Shown here: one piece after another, positions 54,900-64,000 of the stretch | Numbering within the stretch: the stretch's first letter is position 1 | How the letters are laid out: every line of letters begins with the position of its first letter | From: Paroedura picta | Taxonomy: Eukaryota > Chordata > Lepidosauria > Squamata > Gekkonidae | DNA: 64,000 nucleotides | Direction of reading: 5' to 3' | Assembly: GCF_049243985.1 (NCBI RefSeq) | Contig: NC_135375.1 | Coordinates: 23,994,490-24,058,489 of the forward strand | Translations under genes and position numbers: made by a program | The notes under the pieces: model-generated | What the model was told of the DNA's origin: nothing | Database searches by the model: none | Seen by the model: only the letters and a program-made list of their open reading frames with translations

Positions 54900-56030
54900 T
54901 AGAGTTTTAGGAGAATCTTAAAGCGCCACACCAACACGATCATGCCATTTCCTAGTTTGTGCCGGAAGTGACATTGCAGTGCCTCTACAATGCCTATTCT
55001 CCCCATGCTTTCCCCATACCTCATTGTACTGAGTGGTGGTGAGAAATTGGGGCTCCAGGTGGGGAGGTCTTCGGCCAGCCCTACCCTGAGTCCGAGGAAA
55101 GTTGCTGCCAGCCAGAGAAAACAATAGAGACCTATGTGGGCCAACTGTGAAAAGACAACTTCATAATTCAGTATTCAAGGCTTCCTGTCTCCACAGAAAA
55201 ACCAGCTACGACAGGCATTTTGCTTGCAAACGCTGAAATCTGGCTGCAGAAACACTTGAGGCATCTAGCTGAGTTGTCACTCATAAATTTAAGTTTCCAA
55301 CTGAAAACATAAAAATTGACAGGAGAGAGGAAGTCCACTTATTGGTAAGCATCTCGAATGTATTTATAAAGCTATTCCAGGACTCTGTGGATGCTCTATT
55401 TAAATCAGCCCAATGAATAAATAACTCCTCACGTAAAGGCCTCCACATTTCCTCTCAGCAAGAGATTGTGTTTGGCACCAGCCTCGTCTTGTCTTGCGCT
55501 TAATGTACTGAGCTTTTCAGAGCAAGTCGCAAAACTAAATTATTTCTTCTGTGCAGGGCACTCAAAGGGAGTGAACTGCAGCAGTCTGTAATCAAAGCTG
55601 AAGTGTGAAGAAAAAAAATTCCAGAGGACGAGGAATGGATTTGAAAACGTGGGAAGTCGGAAACTGCTCCAGCTGGGAACGCCAAGAGTATTGAGACTGG
55701 GAGACAATCTGATTCTTGAATTCAAAGCACATTTAGTTAACAAAGAACTTTAGATTACAGAAAGCTGTCATTTATTTATGAGCAAGACGTGCCTTTGAGA
55801 AAAGAATTGCAAATGTAGAGGGAGAAGGCGTTTATTGTTACAACTGTGCTATAATGAAAAGGAGCTGGTTTTCACTGTGCTATAGTGAAATGGAGCTGGT
55901 TGCAAGAATTTTTCTTCATTCATAACTATGATTCTTAAATTATTATTGTTATTGTTATTCTTGCTGTTGTTATGTGTTACCCACTGCTCCCAAACTAGTT
56001 GCCTCATGGCAGGTTACATGATAAAAGCTC
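54900..56030. other. Intergenic, candidate conserved stretch
   Basis: No gene. The part 55200-55740 shows no repeat signature and has an even, enhancer-like texture. A duplicated unit of about 33 bp (CTGTGCTATA-TGAAA-GGAGCTGG) lies at 55843-55900. Confidence 0.35.
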
Positions 56031-56034
56031 AACA

Positions 56035-57428
56035 TCTTTAAACAGCCCCGTGGCGCGGAGCGCCACGGACTGTATAAAGGAGTAAGGGCACTGTGGGAGG
56101 AGTTAGGGCGGGACCGGTCCGGGATAAAAACTCGGAGGGGCCAATCAGGAGCCGCGAAGCGGCTCCTGATTGGCCCCTCCAAGTGTCCATCCCGCCCCAA
56201 GCAGCCAATGGGGAGCCGCGCGAAGCGCGGCTCCCCATTGCCTGCTTCAGCCGAGCCGCACAGACAGCCACGGGTCAGCGGTTGGCCGCACAGCCTTCTC
56301 CCGGCCGCTGGAGCGGCCTCGCGGCGTCGTAGACGCCGCGAGGCCGCTCCGCCGACCGGGAGAAGGCTTGGGAGAGCCTCGGGGGCCGGGTGGCCTTGGC
56401 CTCCTTCTCCCGGCCGGCTTGGCCTCCTTCTCCCCACCGCCGGAGCATCTCCCTTCCCTCCCCAGAGCCTCACTGCCAAAATAACAGACTACGACAGACC
56501 GGGGCACCTCCACGATCCTCCCCCCCTAAAGCCGCCCTCGGGACAACGCGCTTCCCACTCGCCACGCCACAACTGACTAAAGCCGCCTGCCGGGAACCCT
56601 CAGCCCGTGCCGTCACCAACCTCCAAACCTCGCTCCACCCCCACGGTAAGCCTGCCCGACGCCCACGACCCCAGCCAACACACTCCCACCATTAAACACC
56701 CGTGTCCCCACTCCCGATACCTTCACCCAGCCGCCCACACGCCTCGCCGACACCCACCCCCCACTTCGGCCGCCCCCCCAATGCACTCACCCTTCTCCTC
56801 CATCGCCCGTTTCTAACGCGCCCGTCTGCCGCCCGAGCGACCCGCACACAAGAAGCCGCTGCATTGCACTGAAACACGCATGCGCGGAGGCCTGCGCGTG
56901 CGTGCTTCCTGCCTACCAAGCCCTGCTTCCTGCTCCGCCCCGCTGACCACGCTGTACGCCTCCTCTCCTCCGTCAACCTCCACCACCGCCGGAGCCAGCT
57001 ATGGTCGCCGCTCGACCCACCCACAGGCCTGGAAGAAGGCTCCTGAGAGCCACGTGTGCGGGGTGGGCCGCGGCGCCTTCTCCCAGCCGCCGGGGCGGCC
57101 TCTCCCCGCCAAGCTGCTAGGCCCCAGCGCCGCGCCTGCCCTGCTGCCGCCGCGCTCCAGAACATCGCTGCGTTATATCTATCGTCCCCGCTGCTCCCGG
57201 CCGCGCAGGAGCCGCGCGCCAAGACAAAAGGTAGGCCGTCTTTCACTCACCCCCAGCCGCGTGCAAGCCTTCCCACCCAGTGGCCAGCAGGATAACAGCT
57301 GCTGCGGACCCACAGATGGCGCGCCACGCCTTGCTACCCACGCTGGAGCCTTTGGGGGTTGGGAGGGGGGGTCCCCTATGCCATCTAGCGCCCATTTCAT
57401 TTGAATGTGAAATGGGCTTTAAATCTAG
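56035..57428 (+). mobile_element. Helitron-like element, CpG-rich
   Basis: It starts TCTTTAAACAGCCCC directly after an A and ends CTAG directly before a T, the A|T target pattern of Helitrons. A 10-bp stem (57390-57399 with 57408-57417, GCCCATTTCA) ends 7 bases before the terminal CTAG, as Helitron 3' ends require. The 5' half holds a row of perfect or near-perfect GC hairpins (56047-56067, 56149-56167, 56209-56235, 56308-56348). No Rep/helicase frame is visible, so it is non-autonomous. The frames in it are GC artefacts. Confidence 0.75.
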
Positions 57429-58009
57429 TAAAATCATAAAATCCCATTAATCCCCTTCTCCCCATCGGCAATTAGCATAAACTCCCAACCCAAACTGACC
57501 ATCCAACCCGACAGACTTACCTACTGTGCCTCAGGGGTTTTGGAAGCAGGCCTGATGTTCTGGCCATTGGAAGGGCCCTTGTTCTTACATGTCCCAGCTT
57601 CAACCAAATGTCTGGTGGAAATGTTACCAGAAACACACACACATGTGTCCAAAGACATGTATATTTAGCAGTGGGCAATAGCTTTGCAAGAGGTTTGGTA
57701 ACGTAGCGATGGAATTGTTTGCCAGTATTTACAAGATGACTCCTCAAGGCAGACAGCAGATAGTTATAGTAAAATAATAAAAAGAAATATGCCTAGCACA
57801 CTAATAGAAATCTGAAATAAAAAGGGGGAAAGGATTACAATCAGTCCTGGAGAGTCCAGAGGCAGAGATATGTCACAGCCAGCCAGCAGCATGAAGAGTG
57901 GTCTGATTGGCTCCCAGATCAGAAGCACAATTTGGCTTCAGAAAGCCAGTGTTTAAATATATTTTTGGGACAGGGGTAAGTAGGTAAGCAGAGGATAGAA
58001 TTTCCTATA
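57429..58009. other. Intergenic, nothing recognised
   Basis: Ordinary sequence between the Helitron-like element and the CR1. No gene. Confidence 0.4.
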
Positions 58010-60424
58010 GGTGAGGAGTTGAGAAATGGCTTGTCTGGGATAAGAGATGGCCAATCTCTGACCTGCCTGGCTGACAATTTCATTTATCAAATGGTAGATG
58101 AACCCACAAGAGGTTCAGCCATACTGGACTTAATACTGACCAACAGGCAAGAGTTCGTGGATGAGGTGAAGGAGGTGGGGACCCTAGGGGGAAGTGACCA
58201 TGTCCTCATAGAATTCCTTTTGAGATGGGGAGCCAAGGAAGCTTGTAGCCAGACGCGGATGTTGGATTTTCGTAGGGCAAACTTTAATAAACTCAGAGAC
58301 ATGATGAGTGTCATACCATGGACGAGAATGCTGGAAGGGAAGGGAGCATGTGAAGGGTGGACGCTACTCAAACAAGAGCTATTGCATGCTCAATCAATGA
58401 CTATCCCAGAAAGACGAAAACACTGCAGGAGCTCTAAGAAGCCTATTTGGATGAACAGAGAACTTCAAGAGGAACTAAGAAAGAAAAGGAAAATGTTCAG
58501 GAAATGGAGGGAAGGACAGAGCTCTAAAGAAGAATACCTACAGGTTACTAGGCACTGTAGATCAATCATCAGAAAGGCCAAAGCTGAGAGTGAGCTAAGA
58601 TTGGCCAGGGAAGCCCATTGTAACAAGAAAAGATTTTTCAGTTATGTGAGGAGCAAACGTAAAGGAGGCAATAGGCCAACTGTTGGGTGCGGATGGACAA
58701 ACTCTAACGAAAGATGCAGAGAAAGCAGAAAGGCTTAGTGCCTATTTTACATCTGTTTTTTCCCACAGGTTAAAGTGTTTAGGCACATCTAGAGATGGCT
58801 GTAGCCAAAGGATAGTGTCTGGGTGGCAGGTTAACATGGATAGAGAGGTTGTCGAGAGGCATTTAGCTGCACTGGATGAGTTCAAATCCCCTGGTCCGGA
58901 TGAAATGCACCCGAGAGTACTCAAAGAACTTTCCAGAGAACTTGCACAGCCCTTGTCCATCATCTTCGGAACCTCTTTAAGGACTGGAGATGTCCCGGAG
59001 GACTGGAAAAGAGCAAACATTATTCCGATCTTAAAAAAGGGAGGAAGGATGACCCAGGAAACTACAGACCAGTGAGTCTGACCTCTGTTGTGGGGAAGAT
59101 AATGGAGCAGATATTAAAGGGAGTGATCTGCAAACATCTGGAGGACAATTTGGTGATCCAAGGAAGTCAGCATGGATTTGTCTCCAACAGGTCCTGCCAG
59201 ACCAACCTGGTTTCCTTTTTTGACCAAGTAACAGGTTTGCTGGATTGGGGAAATTCGGTTGATGTCATTTACTTGGATTTTAGTAAAGCTTTTGACAAGG
59301 TTCCCCATGATGTTCTGATGGATAAGTTGAAGGACTGCAATCTGGATTTTCAGATAGTTAGGTGGATAGGGAATTGGTTCGAGAACCGCACTCAAAGAGT
59401 TGTTGTCAATGGTGTTTCATCAGACTGGAGAGAGGTGAGTAGCGGGGTACCTCAGGGCTCGGTGCTCGGCCCGGTACTTTTTAACATATTTATTAATGAT
59501 CTAGATGAGGGGGTGGAGGGACTACTCATCAAGTTTGCAGATGACACCAAATTGGGAGGACTGGCAAATACTCCAGAAGATAGAGACAGAGTTCAACGAG
59601 ATCTGAACACAATGGAAAAATGGGCAAATGAGAACAAGATGCAATTTAATAAAGATAAGTGTAAAGTTCTGCATCTGGGTCAGAAAAATGAAAAGCATGC
59701 CTACTGGATGGGGGATACGCTTCTAGGTAGCACTGAGTGTGAACGAGACCTTGGGGTACTTGTGGATTGTAAACTAAACATGAGCAGGCAGTGTGATGCA
59801 GCGGTAAAAAAGGCAAATGCCATTTTGGGCTGTATCAACAGAGGCATCACATCAAAATCACAAGATGTCATAGTCCCATTGTATACGGCACTGGTCAGAC
59901 CACACCTAGAGTACTGTGTGCAGTTCTGGAGGCCTCACTTCAAGAAGGACGTCAATAAAATTGAAAGGGTACAGAGGAGAGCGACGAAGATGATCTGGGG
60001 CCAAGGGACCAAGCCCTATGAAGATAGGTTGAGGGACTTGGGAATGTTCAGCCTGGAGGAAAGGAGGTTGAGAGGGGACATGATAGCCCTCTTTAAGTAT
60101 TTGAAAGGTTGTCACTTGGAGGAGGGCAGGATGCTGTTTCTGCTGGCTGCAGAGGAGAGGACACGCAGTAATGGGTTTAAACTACAAGTACAACGATATA
60201 GGCTAGATATCAGGAAAAGGTTTTTCACAGTCAGAGTAGTTCAGCAGTGGAATAGGCTGCCTAAGGAGGTGGTGAGCTCCCCCTCACTGGCAGTCTTTAA
60301 GCAAAGGTTGGATACACACTTTTCTTGGATGCTTTAGGATGCTTAGGGCTAATCCTGCGTTGAGCAGGGGGTTGGACTAGATGGCCTGTATGGCCCCTTC
60401 CAACTCTATGATTCTATGATTCAA
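58010..60424 (+). mobile_element. CR1 LINE, 5'-truncated, with most of ORF2
   Basis: A non-LTR retrotransposon fragment of 2.4 kb. It begins inside the endonuclease domain, with the GGSDH catalytic text at about 58190-58201. A basic linker follows. The reverse transcriptase (about 58690-59900) has GVPQGSVLGPVLF and the catalytic FADD box at about 59534-59545. The C-terminal part ends near 60337 with SFSW-like HFSWML. The 3' untranslated part carries AGGGGGTTGGACTAGATGGC and ends with ATTCTATG units. Two frameshifts are evident, near 58685 and near 59045 (a missing A after GGAGGA), so it cannot make a full protein. It lacks the N-terminal endonuclease part and ORF1. It is the best-preserved LINE of the window. 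Confidence 0.95.
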
Positions 60425-62227
60425 TAATGGCTTTAAACAAAAGAACCGTCCTATCTCAATGAGTCTAGCTATGGAGATGGGGGAGCAATCTTCCCTAGCA
60501 TATTGACCCCTCCAGGGTCATCAAGCAACTCCAGGGTTTCACAAAACTCTGGTTGAAAAGGCCTGAGTTAAAGTGAAAGGTCTTGCCTTTCAGCCCTGAT
60601 GAACAAAGCCATGTTCCCACCAGTTAAGGAGGTATTGATGACCACTGAGAAACCATTCATGTTATCATCTGGGTTGGACTGAGCCATGGCAATTAGAGGC
60701 CAAGCTGTGGAAGGGTCTGCAGCAGGGGAGGAAGCCAAGGGCCAGCAGAGGGTTGAATAGAGCAACTGTTGTTTGTGTGGGGAGGAGATGCCATTAGGGT
60801 AGGGTACACAACAATAACCTCAATAAGGTCTTTATGAAGTCATACCATGTTCTTTCATACAAGTGTATATCCAATGTGAGCGAATAGAGTCATTTTGTAT
60901 GTTACCGACTCAGTCTGAATTGATACAAAGGAACTATTTTTGATCAAAATTATTTCTGTCCCAGCCAAGAATCTTTGTCACATGGGGTGTGCACAAAAGG
61001 CAACAAAATGTCCTGGACAGTGTCCTTAACTATCTGCTGAAAATGCACCAACATCCACTTATGGAAATCACTGCACAGAAACCTGCTAGGAGCCACAGCC
61101 TGAGACTGGCGTACTCCCAGAGCAGCAGAAAGCATACAGGCAACTGGTCAGAGTTCTCATACTACAAAAAGACATCGATGCCACTGAGAAAGCTGCACAT
61201 TAAAAAATACTTTCCTTGTCTAATTGGATGTCAGCCTTTTATTCTATTTTCAATTTGTTCCCTGTTGTAGTTTATGATTCTCATTTCATCTGAACTAGCC
61301 TATTGTTAAACATTATTGATTCATGACTCTTCATCCAGTTATTTACTGAAATATGGGCACATTATTCCGAGTAACACTTTACTAAAGGGGCATGCCCCTG
61401 AAATACGTCAAGCCTTTTGGCTTTTCACAGAAATCCCTGTAAAGCAGGTCTTTGTATTGCAAACATGTCTGTGGTGATAAGAATGACCCAGCATTCCTTG
61501 CTAGAGCTACCAATGGATCCATGGTTCAGCTGAGGTCATTACCGAGGAATCAAATTAAGATAGCTGTTAAGACGTCCCATGGATTTTCTAAGCCTCTGCA
61601 GCCATTGCATTACATTCAAGGGTACTGGGAGTCTGCCAACCATACCTGTCATGAGTGTCTAATCTCTGTGATTCACCCAATGTGTGTGGTTGCTGTTTAG
61701 TTCGGATTCATGTGAATGGAGGTAAAATTAATACATGATCCTTTTCACACAACATGGCAGTTGTGTGTATTGGATGCATTGTGGAAACTCTATGCACTTG
61801 ATAAGTCCCTTTGATGGTCACTTAGTTCACATGAACAGACTGCCCTCAAAAGTCTTCTATCTAAGGACCAGATAGATCCTGTGCCAAATCTAATTTGGTT
61901 GTAGCAATGATTGTGGGGGGGGGGGGAGAAGGGTTTTTAATCCTTTCCTTTGTTTCATTCCACCATTCGAATCAACAGCTATATTTCCCCCATTGCAGGG
62001 TAAACAAGAGCTAGCACACAATGATATAGAAATGGCATGCAGGGAGAGGAATAGTGTGGGTAAGGGGGAAAGAGGGGTGGGCAAGGGAGGAAGCATTATG
62101 GGGCAAGTAGGATCCTAGCTGTGATCAGATGTGAGGTTCTTGGGGCTGCCCTTCAGCTTTCAAAATGGGGAGCAATCTCTTCACCATGGGTGTCTTGCCT
62201 AATGTGTACTTCGACCTGAACTCATCA
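60425..62227. other. Intergenic, nothing firm
   Basis: No gene and no named repeat. A G run lies at 61915-61927 and a purine-rich stretch at 62040-62110. Confidence 0.4.
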
Positions 62228-62322
62228 TCAGAAGAAGAAGAGTTTGTTCTTATATGCCGCTTTCCCCTACCCGAAGGAGGCTCAAAGCGGCTTACAGTCG
62301 CCTTCCCATTCCTCTCCTTCCC
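62228..62322 (-). mobile_element. tRNA-SINE family A, tail part
   Basis: The plus strand AGAAGAAGAAGAGTTTGTTC, TTATATGCCGC, CCGAAGGAGGCTCAAAGCGG and CTTACAGTCGCCTTCCCATT is nearly identical to the copy at 10.95 kb. The head is absent. Confidence 0.88.
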
Positions 62323-62449
62323 ATTCCTCATCAGCTCAATTGAGCGATGAAATACAAACTTGGCAGGGGTTGATATGGTCATGGCTCAGCAGATGGAAAT
62401 GCGGGTAAGGTCATGTTAAAAAAAAAGCCTATTTCATTTGTTAATTCAT

Positions 62450-62665
62450 TTTTTTATTTACTGCTTCTTTCCCTCCAGTGGGAATCTTAAAGCGGCTTAC
62501 ATCCTTTTCTTCTTCTCCCATTTCCCCTCACAGCAACCTTGTGAGGTGGGTTGGACTGAAAGGGTGTGGCTGCATCAAGGCCACCCAGTGACCTTCCGTG
62601 GCACAAGTGGGTCTCTCAGAAACTTAACTATTGCTCTCTCAACTGTTACATCACACTGAGACTTG
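62450..62665 (-). mobile_element. Diverged tRNA-SINE
   Basis: AGTGGGAATCTTAAAGCGGC, CACAGCAACCTTGTGAGGTG and CAAGGCCACCCAGTGACC follow the layout of an older SINE related to family A, on the minus strand. Confidence 0.65.
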
Positions 62666-63200
62666 TACAAAATGAGCTTTCAGCAGTCCGTATTTATAGA
62701 GAGAGCTGCATTCAGCAGCCATTTGCACCCTGTTAATATCTTGGTCCCGGGGGGCATTGTCAGTGATTTCCTCTCTGGCTTTGAACTGGAAGTGACAGAT
62801 CCCATTGATTAACTGTTCAGCGCTGGAGTAAAAATGCCTCACTCTGTGGCTCAACGTAGCAGCCAATATAACTCGGCAATAGCAGAGCAGGAGGTGGCCT
62901 CCCAGCAGGCTCACTGGGTTGCCTTATCTCTTGCAGGCTGTTGCAAAAAAGATGATTTTGACTTTCTCTGGCTTGAGTTAGATATCAGGGCAGACCATGG
63001 GGCTCCTGTTGCAAGCGAGGACTCTGCCTCCCATCCTCTGGGGTCTGCCTAGTGGTACAAGATTGTGAGGGGACCTCATCATGAGCCAATTTTGCTCAAC
63101 TCTTTGAGAAGCACCCAACTATACTGGATGGGGCTCAGAGAAATTCACAGGGCAACAACCTCAAGTCAGGCATTGGCTCTTGCTGCAGATTATGGCCCTG
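62666..63200. other. Intergenic, candidate conserved stretch
   Basis: No gene. The part 62670-63000 has no repeat signature and could be constrained. This rests on texture only. Confidence 0.3.
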
Positions 63201-63212
63201 ACCTGGGACAGC

Positions 63213-63360
63213 CCAAACTAGCCTGATCTCATCAGTAGTTAACCAGGGTTGACTGATCAGTGTTAAGATGGTAGACCACCAAGAAATACTGGGGTAGGGG
63301 CAATGCAGAGGCTTGCAATGGCAAATTACCCATGAGCATCTCTTGCCTTGAAAAGCCTAC
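63213..63360 (+). mobile_element. 5S rRNA-derived SINE
   Basis: ACTAGCCTGATCTCATCAGT, AACCAGGGTTGACTGATCAG, GTAGACCACCAAGAAATACT and the tail TCTTGCCTTGAAAAGCCTAC match the 5S-type SINE at 20.4 kb. Confidence 0.8.
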
Positions 63361-63815
63361 AGTTTGGTTGGCCTCAACCAGGGCCAGGACATTTTGGGCC
63401 TGGCCCCGACCTGGTGGAATAAGCTCCTGGATGAACTGAGGTCCCTGTGGAAGCTTCCAGTGTTCCACAGGGCCTGCAAGATGGAGCTCTTCCACTGGGT
63501 CTATGGTTGCCAGCTCTGGAAGATCTGACAACCCCCTTGGCAGATGAGAAGGAAAGAAAGATCTAGAACTGGAAAGCTCCCACTAGCCAACCATTGCTGT
63601 GGGAGATGGGTCGACACTCGGGGTCCCCCTTGAGACCTATTGATAGCTAGTGCTATGGGATTTGGAATTGTTGCTGCCATAGGGTTATTTTAATGGTTGT
63701 TTAATGGGATTATATTATATGTTTTTTTTGGATTTTTTATTGTGACCTGCCACGAGCCAGCTTGCTGGGAATGGTGGGATATAAATTGAAACATAAATAA
63801 ATACAAACAAATAAG
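63355..63815 (+). mobile_element. L2-like LINE 3' end
   Basis: The ORF end region GGGCCTGGCCCCGACCTGG and CCACAGGGCCTGCAAGATGG is followed by a 3' untranslated part. It ends with GTGACCTGCCACGAGCC, GGTGGGATATAAATTGAAAC and ATAAATAAATACAAAC. Confidence 0.8.
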
Positions 63816-64000
63816 TCCATTGCAACTTGATAGCAAAAAAACAAAACAGAATTAAAACAGTTTATGGGGACGGGGCAGAATGAAGAGCTGTGGGACTGCT
63901 GTTTTGAGAGAGAGCTATGCTTCAGTCATGGCATTAGTCCCAGCCTTGCTGCGATTGAAGGACGTATTGCCCTTCCTATCATCTTAAATCATGATCTCAT

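Noticed and set aside
55970-57404. Several overlapping frames of 70-180 residues on both strands
   Set aside because: They lie in the CpG-rich Helitron-like element, are rich in Arg/Pro/Ala in every frame and share no domain.
20405-63360. 5S rRNA-like segments that could be called 5S genes
   Set aside because: They are short, diverged and joined to a SINE tail, as expected of 5S-derived SINEs.

Overview
This is vertebrate nuclear DNA, most likely from a lizard. It holds a Sauria SINE (tRNA head, Bov-B-like tail), several tRNA- and 5S-rRNA-derived SINEs, CR1 and L2-like LINEs, SPIN-like hAT ends and a Helitron-like element. This mix points to a squamate; the species cannot be fixed from the sequence.

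Only one host gene can be supported. It is coding exon 1 of HCN1, a hyperpolarization-activated cation channel, on the minus strand at 1180-1580. Positions 1-1179 are the start of HCN1 intron 1. The exon sits in a CpG island (about 880-2270) that also holds a GGGGT array able to form a G-quadruplex. From about 2.3 kb to 64 kb the window is the 5' flank of HCN1. I saw no exon of another gene and no tRNA, rRNA, CRISPR or operon.

The flank is a layered record of transposable elements. (i) Eight copies of a 123-142 bp foldback hAT-type MITE all have perfect 8-bp target-site duplications. (ii) Three larger CpG-rich hAT-like elements lie near 21.0, 37.8 and 53.9 kb, and two SPIN-like left ends near 36.4 and 49.5 kb. 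(iii) About 15 copies of a tRNA SINE with an (AAG/CTT)n tail occur, with 5S-derived SINEs, one Sauria SINE and a further tRNA SINE. (iv) CR1 fragments include a 2.4-kb piece (58.0-60.4 kb) with most of the reverse transcriptase; L2-like 3' ends and pieces of another LINE also occur. (v) A Helitron-like element of 1.4 kb (56.0-57.4 kb), a mariner-like and a Harbinger-like MITE, and one probable LTR-element fossil (42.2-43.0 kb) complete the set. Nested insertions give relative ages at 10.6, 21.4, 26.5, 33.1, 45.3, 51 and 53.9 kb.

Four observations deserve most attention. The two arms of the foldback MITE co-vary between copies. Several inverted-repeat families share a hammerhead-ribozyme-like core. 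A composite of L2 plus a roughly 0.5-kb unknown tail occurs twice with the same order and the same outer end. Some non-repetitive, homeobox-site-rich stretches could be HCN1 enhancers. Repeat family names rest on recognised motifs, not on a database search.
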